The position numbers and the translations under genes were made by a program. Below are positions 57,545 through 64,000 of a stretch of 64,000 nt of DNA, piece by piece (within the stretch, counting starts at the first letter, position 1; each line of letters starts with the position of its first letter). The stretch spans positions 86,936,501 to 87,000,500 of the forward strand of contig JAJNNQ010000075.1 in assembly GCA_027886175.1 (NCBI GenBank), given 5' to 3'. The notes beneath the pieces are model-generated. The model was not told the DNA's origin and did no database searches. It saw only the letters and a program-made list of their open reading frames with translations. This DNA is from Phylloscopus collybita (Eukaryota > Chordata > Aves > Passeriformes > Phylloscopidae).

Positions 57545-60500
57545 TGAAAATAGTTGGATTTTAAAAAAGTTATATTCACAAATATAATTACTGTCTTGTA
57601 GTAATCCTCATAGGTTTTGATAAAAAGATGTGTTTGAAGGCACCTTGTATATATGCATGTTGCTTGTTTCCTGGCTGTATTCTTAACTACTTTGAGATAA
57701 CAATGTCAGTGTTGACAACTCCCTGATTTAGGTTCTACTTTTTACTCTCGTGGGTATTTGAACTCATGGCTATTTCAATTTTCTGATGTTCAGGGTAAAT
57801 TTGCATTCCTTTTCTGGAATATTCCTTCACATTCTCATTTGGAAAATGTCTGCTATGTAATATTTATAACACAAGCAGAGACACTTGTGCTAGTCTGTCA
57901 GCTTTATTACACTGACTTGACCCTCTCATTGCAGATGTCAGTGTAAAAGTATACTTACTATTACACTTTATTGCACCAACAAAGACAAAGGTAATAAATT
58001 AATATTTTTGACCGAGTTGTCTCTACATTTATAGGAAGATCTACTCCTCAGTCTGTATACTTCACTTCAAAAATGCATCTGTATTAATCTGTGGTAATGG
58101 CTCAGAATAAAATTTATTCTACAATTTTGAGAAATTATGGTTTAATTAAATTGATCTACTGAGTGCTTGAAGGTAGCTTGTATGAAATTTATATGTAGTG
58201 TACACTGTAAGATTCAGTTGTTATCATTAAAAGAATATTATTGCATAAGATAGATGTGATCCACTTATTTCTTTGATTTCTTCTGGTATCATTTTTCTTT
58301 CAAAAATGAAATCTGTTATTTTGAGAGAATCTTTCCTACTGTTTAGCAGATTAATGATCATTCATGACATTATTGGTTCTGCATGCAGTATAGAACTTTA
58401 GTGTGGATTCCTGTATTCATATTGTACATCACTGGCGACTGACAGCAACAACTCATCCACCTAATTTTTTGCAGCCCGATTCCAGATATCTTACCTGACA
58501 GCATTCTAATTTCTAAGTGCTCATTTTTCATCTAAATTACTTTCCCCCCATACAGATCTTTGCAAAAGACTACCACCAACACGATCCCAGCTACTTGCAG
58601 AATATCATCTCCTCATATTTTAATCTTTTTTTTTTCCTGGACTACTTGTAACATAGGCACTTCATCACATTTAGCCGGGATGCTTTCAAAGAGGATTGTA
58701 TACACCATATTAAAAATACTTTTTGGTTTGGATGTTCTTTTAGGTGGGTTAGGATGGGGTTTTTTGGACTAATTTTTGGAGGGAGCTGGTGGTGAAACTG
58801 CATCAGAAACTTCTTGAAAAGTTCTAAATTAAAGTTATGATAAAAGTTTTTAGGTGAGTTTCCTATAGACTTTTAAAAAAAATAAATTGTGTTTAGTACT
58901 GAAAAAAACCCATAGTGTTCTGGTAGGCAACAAACTGTTGTGAGGAAATTGAATATTGTTGAACTTTTATGAGAGACCTCCAAAGTGAAAACAAGTCTTG
59001 CATAGTTTGTTTCCATAGTCCATAGAACTTATTTCCAAAGCATAAAATTCTAGGTCTGTAGTGGCCCTGCTCACTGAAGCAAACAGAAAGTTTAGTCCAA
59101 AGCCTCCCTGGACAATTTTCAGTCTTTCTTGTTTTTGCTGAGATTGCAGACAGCAAGACCCATGTAGGGCCATGGTCCCACAGGGTGGACTACGTCTGTC
59201 TTCTCTGTCATACTGACAAATAACACTAATTTGAAATGCCCATATGGAAATTCCAAGTAATTAATTAATAGACATAATCTTAAAAAATCAGGAGTCTGAA
59301 TCAAATTGGTTTTTGAATTTTGGTTTTTTTCCAAACTGGAATCGTAAAAAACATTTTAAGTATGGGATTTTTATGGAGTGTCATGATAACTACAAGTATG
59401 TTTCTTTTTTGCTGTGTTTTTATCTCTGGATATCCAAATTTCCTCCAGTCGTACCTTTTTTTGCTCCTAACATCCACTCATCACGCACCTCATTAACATG
59501 TTGAATCTCTGCCTCTTTTTAAAATCCCTTTACTACATGTGTTCATTTGTGAATTTTTTCTATGCCTTCTGGATTATTTTTCCTCCTCTTGTCCTAAACC
59601 GGTCCCTTTTGTGCTGTGCAGTTGCCTTAAGTCTTACTTCTGCTTTGTTACAGTATTCCAGCCTCTATATTCAATTCAGCTTTCTATTTTTTTTTTCCTC
59701 TCTGTCATTGTTCTGCATCTGTAAAAGTTGGCAGGTATTCCAGAGTTCATTGCTAGTAAATGCTTAGATATCTTTCTCTAATTTAAGTCATAAGATCAGT
59801 CAGCTTTTACTGCTTGCATCTTGTTTTCCTCTATGGCTCTTGCTGGTAAGTGGTTCTAACTGAATTTTTTCTTATGTCTTGCCTTCAAATCTGCAGGGAT
59901 TATTTCCTTTTCCTGATTCTAGTCTGCTTGGCATAGACAGTGTACTTTATGGTAGCAAATAAGAAAGAAAAAGGGGGAAAAGAATAGGTATTTATATTCT
60001 TTTCCTGTTATCAGGGGTAAATGGAACCAAATCTTAAATCTTAAGGCTTTGCTGTCCAGCCTGAAGTGTTTTGCATACTCTTAGCATGTCTACATTTCTA
60101 CATTTTCTTCATGCCTAGGAAAGTCTTGAATATACAGTTTCTGTAATTTTCCCACTTTCCCTGTAGATGAGAGGTATATTGCTAAGCTTTCTTCATGACT
60201 ACTAGTACAGAATTTAAATTTGGATACTGTAACTGTAGCAGTATTTTGTGGCTTTGCCATTAGCTTCTCCTTTTTATAGATGTGAATCCTAAATGCTATG
60301 TGTCTCCCTAACTGTGTGATGCAAAAGGGTATGATTTGCCTTTATAGTTCCAGTCTTAAATCCATTCAGCTTCTGAGTCTTTATGAACAGCTTCATGGAG
60401 GTAAAGATTGGGATTATGAGTCATAAAAATGCCATTTTATTTTCTGTATATATATTGTGGTCAAGGAAGAAGCAAAGTAATGTTTATAAAAGAACACCCT

Positions 60501-62355
60501 GGGAAAAGTTATATTGATTTTATCTAGCCTACCCATGCTTTTTCATTTTTAATCTTGGTACTTTCTCTGCTAGACATGAATTTTTCCTCTTTTAGTGTTT
60601 TCACTGAAATTTACTCACCTTTGGTCACATCAATGATGGTTGCCACAACTGCTCTCTTAGGTTCCTGGAGCTCCATGAAGATACTCACTGTCATACTTAT
60701 GACGGGGAAGAACAGAAAAATCAATTTTACTTAGATGGCAATTGGAAAAAATACATTTTTGTCCTGCATTCTACTTTCAGCATGTTTTATTCAGCCAGCT
60801 TTTCTGGAGGTAGTGCTGTCTGAGTTCTGAGTTTTGTGATTCTCTTCAGAATTCACTTCATGCTTACAGTATTAGTAATTTCTTTCCGTTAAGGTGTTTC
60901 TTCTTTTAATATTTTCTGCAAAAATGAACTATAAACAGTATTGGGTAGCTGTCATGGCAGTGAATGTTTTCTGAGGTGTGGATGTATTTATTTAAAAAGT
61001 TACTTACAAATTTCATTTAAACTTCTACAGGACTAAGCTGTACACTTGATCATGAAGATTCTGGATTTTCATGGCTTCAGGTTTTAAGATTGTTTAAGAC
61101 TGAAGTGTGAAATGGAGCATTCCCAATATGCAAGAGCCATGTCTTGCTCTCCTCTCCTGATGGTTTCACAGAACAAATATATTCAGGAAAAATTAAATAC
61201 AATAGTGTATTGCAAAGGTGGATAAAGCACATGAAGTTAGTCCATCAGTTTCTCCAATGAGGGGCTGTGTCACTGACAGCAGTGAGGCTTCAAGAGGACT
61301 GCTACAGCTGAGATAAGAAACTCTTCTTTTCCTTTCTCCCCCTATAACCTACTTCCTTTACCTATGTGCAATGTGTGTGTGAGAGAAATAGGAAGGGGAA
61401 AGAAAGATATTTTTCTAAATGTCAGCTACCAGGAAAGGAAATGAAAAATGAATCATCTATATGATTTTGGGAAAAGGAATTTTACTGTACATCATGGGTG
61501 TATATATTTATATAACTATATTAAAAAGTTAGATGCTAGCAACAATCAATGGGCACATAAAAGACTATGATTTTTCAACACCGGATCAATCATGACTGAA
61601 ACTATCCTTTTGCTTTTTCTGTGGATATAAAATCTTGGAAAATGGAAAAGATTATTTACTTAGAATAAATTCTATTCAAAGTTATTTTGATTTCTAACCA
61701 CAATTTCTCTAAATTATTTTTTGCCTAGTGTTCAAGGGTGCACAGGTGTCTAAGGAAAGCATAAATATCTTCTAAGTTGTTGATTTGAGTATGAAGTATA
61801 TTTTTTTGTGCTAATACATGGATGGGTGTTTCTCAATTACTTTTCTTATGCTAAGGAGTTGCTACTCTTAAATACTGGGATTCTCCTGGTAGCAACTCTC
61901 CACTTTCAAATTTTAATTAGAGATCCTCCAAAAAGATGTGTACATAGTGATGTGCATGGGGAAAAAAGGGTGTTATGGTTTTAGCTGAATGTGCTGAATA
62001 AAACCGCTTTAACGTGGTCTGATCCACCAGAATATTCCATGTAGGAATATTTAGTTGTAAGGTTGAAGCTCAAATCTATAGTTAGTAGAAAGTGATTTTA
62101 GCACAAGATATTTTTTGGTTACTTAAATATAGGCTCTCAAGCTCTTTTTGGTATTACAAGATTCCAGCCCAACAGTGTTGTGTGGCACTGCCCTGGAACA
62201 TGAAACAAAAGCTGGAGCTAACTAACACAGCTCCTCAATCTATAGTTGATGTTGTTTTGCTGTTTATACAGAACTCCAAGTCTCTGGATAATGAGGATGA
62301 TGGAGAGATGATAGCTTGATTATCCCTCTGCTGTGCTTTTGCTGGGAACTGATGA
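57545..62355. other. Unique AT-rich non-coding stretch
   Basis: No gene or repeat family recognised over nearly 5 kb. The 59.4-60.0 kb part is pyrimidine-rich. Short AT tracts lie near 60448-60453 and 61500-61525. A splice-acceptor-like site before 62272 is discussed under findings. Confidence 0.6.
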
Positions 62356-62359
62356 ATCC

Positions 62360-62640
62360 GTCACACTTTTTACTATCTCAGGCCAATGGTACTGGGGAGG
62401 ATGAGAAAAAATCGTAAAGATGACATGTTTGCTGTCCTGTTCCCTGATGGGGCTCCAATGTATTACCTGGATCTAATTATCTCATCTCCAGTTGACAGAG
62501 AGGCTTCCATGGCATGCTTTCCATCACTGGGAGCCTCCGCCAAGCTTCCAGTGGGCTGTCTAATAGCTTGATATATTTTTGGACCTCCTGCTCATTGGAT
62601 GAACAAGCTGAAGTAAATCATGTGTTGACCTCAAAGCATT
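62360..62640. promoter_or_regulatory. Enhancer-like block (candidate conserved element)
   Basis: Balanced-composition, repeat-free segment with a GATCTAATTATCTCATC homeodomain/GATA-like word near 62469 and isolated CpGs near 62413 and 62539. A 61-codon plus-strand frame (62386-62571) is unrecognised, without a splice or start context that would support a gene. Confidence 0.2.
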
Positions 62641-62644
62641 TATA

Positions 62645-64000
62645 AACTGTAGAACATTATATTCTCATCAGAGCCATAGGGGCAGTAAACCATAGTTTCT
62701 CTGCTGTGAAACATGGTTTTGGTTATGCACTGTGTTACTAGGGTTGTACTTAAACAATAATATATCATTTGTGGCACATGTCGCCTTCTTTATTGAAAGG
62801 CAAAACAAAGAGTTGAGGACAAAAATCATTACTACTTTAGCAATTTTTCACAAAATGCTTTTGTTTTGTACTTGACACACAGATGGGACATTGTACTGCA
62901 GTGTAAATGATGTATAGCAGCATGACAAATTTCATTTCCTTTATAAAACAAGAATAAGAATAGTGGATGAATTTGGGGAAATGGTGTTAACTTTTTTTTT
63001 GTTAGTGCTAAAAATAAATAGGGGAATAAATTAAAAAAAATTAATAAAATAATAATAAAAAAAAGAGATCAATTCCAAAGGAAAATTCCTTTTGGAAACT
63101 ATTTGAGTCCTTTAATTGTCTTGGCAGATATTGATTAAAGCGCTTAAATGAAAATATTGAAAACAATAAACTCACTTGTGTTAGAGCTTTTGAATCACTG
63201 TGATAGTGATAATCCATGACCAAGGAAAAAATTCACACAAGGTGTTACATGTTACACCACAGCTGGACTAAGCAAACAATAGAAGATCTATTCTGAGGAA
63301 AGTAAACTGTATTCTCAGCACTGCTTTCAATCACGGACTCTTTGCTGCTTCAACCATGTTAAAGAAATAAAAAAGCTGCTTCTCAGTCTCCTTGTTTAAA
63401 TTTAAGTCTGCATCACCGGGGTGTGTTACTGTGTGATACGTCAGTCATGCTGTGAAAGGTGCCTGGTTCTGGAAAAGAATTTTGATTTTGATTTTGTTCA
63501 CGTGGCATAGCTTTGTCTTTTCCTTCTACAGTGGATTTCAGGAAAACATGACCAGTCTTTATTATGTTTCCAACCAAGAAATTTTACTTAACATTTCCTT
63601 GTTATTAATCTTCAATAAGAAAACAAGAATTGAATGGCTGTAACATGAGAACATCTCAGCTCACGCACAAGCACCAGGATCCCATATTGTGAAGTGTTGT
63701 GCACACATGAGAAGACGAATGAGAAAATTTCCACTCCTTTCCCAAAACTTTGTGTCAAAGTGTTTTTTCTCAGTCCTGTTTCAGGTGCAGATGAAAAGCA
63801 GTCCCATGGTCCTGAAATAGAACACAGTTATTTTCTCTTTGTTTCATCAGGTGCTGAGTTTTGCCATTTTCACAATAGCCAAAGCTAAGGAACTTTTTAG
63901 CTGTTTGGCTTTGTGACCGCCGAAACCCTTAGTCTGGACTGCCTTATCTAGATTCTAAACAATTAAAAGTTTAAGGCTTTTCACGTCTACCAATCTGGGG
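62645..64000. other. Unique AT-rich non-coding stretch
   Basis: No gene is recognised. A-rich simple sequence (AAT/AAAT units and A runs) lies at 63010-63066. The last 130 bases hold three CpGs and mixed motifs and may begin another regulatory block cut by the window edge. Confidence 0.6.

Overview
This window reads as non-coding nuclear DNA of a bird, probably a songbird. It is AT-rich, with scattered poly-T/poly-A runs. It carries pieces of CR1 LINEs with the 3' ends typical of birds, and one solo endogenous-retrovirus LTR of a type common in avian genomes, recognised from memory and not by database search. I recognise no host protein-coding gene, rRNA, tRNA, CRISPR array or operon. The longest open frames either lie in repeats (the 137-residue CR1 frame, and frames across the GC-rich LTR) or run through stop-poor GC-rich or homopolymeric DNA. 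The stretch is best described as a gene desert or part of a very large intron.

Layout. 1-15 kb: mostly featureless AT-rich sequence, with an ancient SINE-like amniote repeat near 4.9-5.2 kb, a GC-richer degenerate repeat block at 7.8-8.7 kb, and simple T-rich and TTTGG-type tracts at 13.3-14.9 kb. 15.2-16.1 kb: the only clearly CpG-rich segment, with two CCAAT boxes, a CACGTG E-box and an Sp1-type GC box. It is a candidate orphan promoter or regulatory CpG island, followed by a homeodomain-motif-rich AT segment. 16.8-30 kb: unique sequence with a G-quadruplex motif at 18.8 kb, pyrimidine tracts near 26.7 and 27.2 kb, and an enhancer-like block at 29.4-29.8 kb. 30.6-31.5 kb: an old, degraded CR1/L3-like 3' end and perhaps a second ancient repeat tail. 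33.2 kb: an AACAAT/AAT microsatellite. 35.5 kb: a short CR1 3' tail. 42.8 kb: an A/C-rich low-complexity tract with a strong minus-strand G4 motif. 45.1-46.3 kb: the solo LTR, with an internal degenerate tandem array and a local 31/32-bp duplication. 48.8-49.35 kb: the best-preserved CR1, on the minus strand, with the 3' end of its pol frame still readable but broken. 51-64 kb: unique sequence with several enhancer-like blocks and a perfect 10-bp inverted repeat at 55.26 kb.

No genes work together here. The biological content is repeat history plus possible long-range regulatory DNA. The calls for conserved elements and splice-like exons are inferences from composition and motifs. They need multi-species alignment or RNA-seq, neither of which was available.
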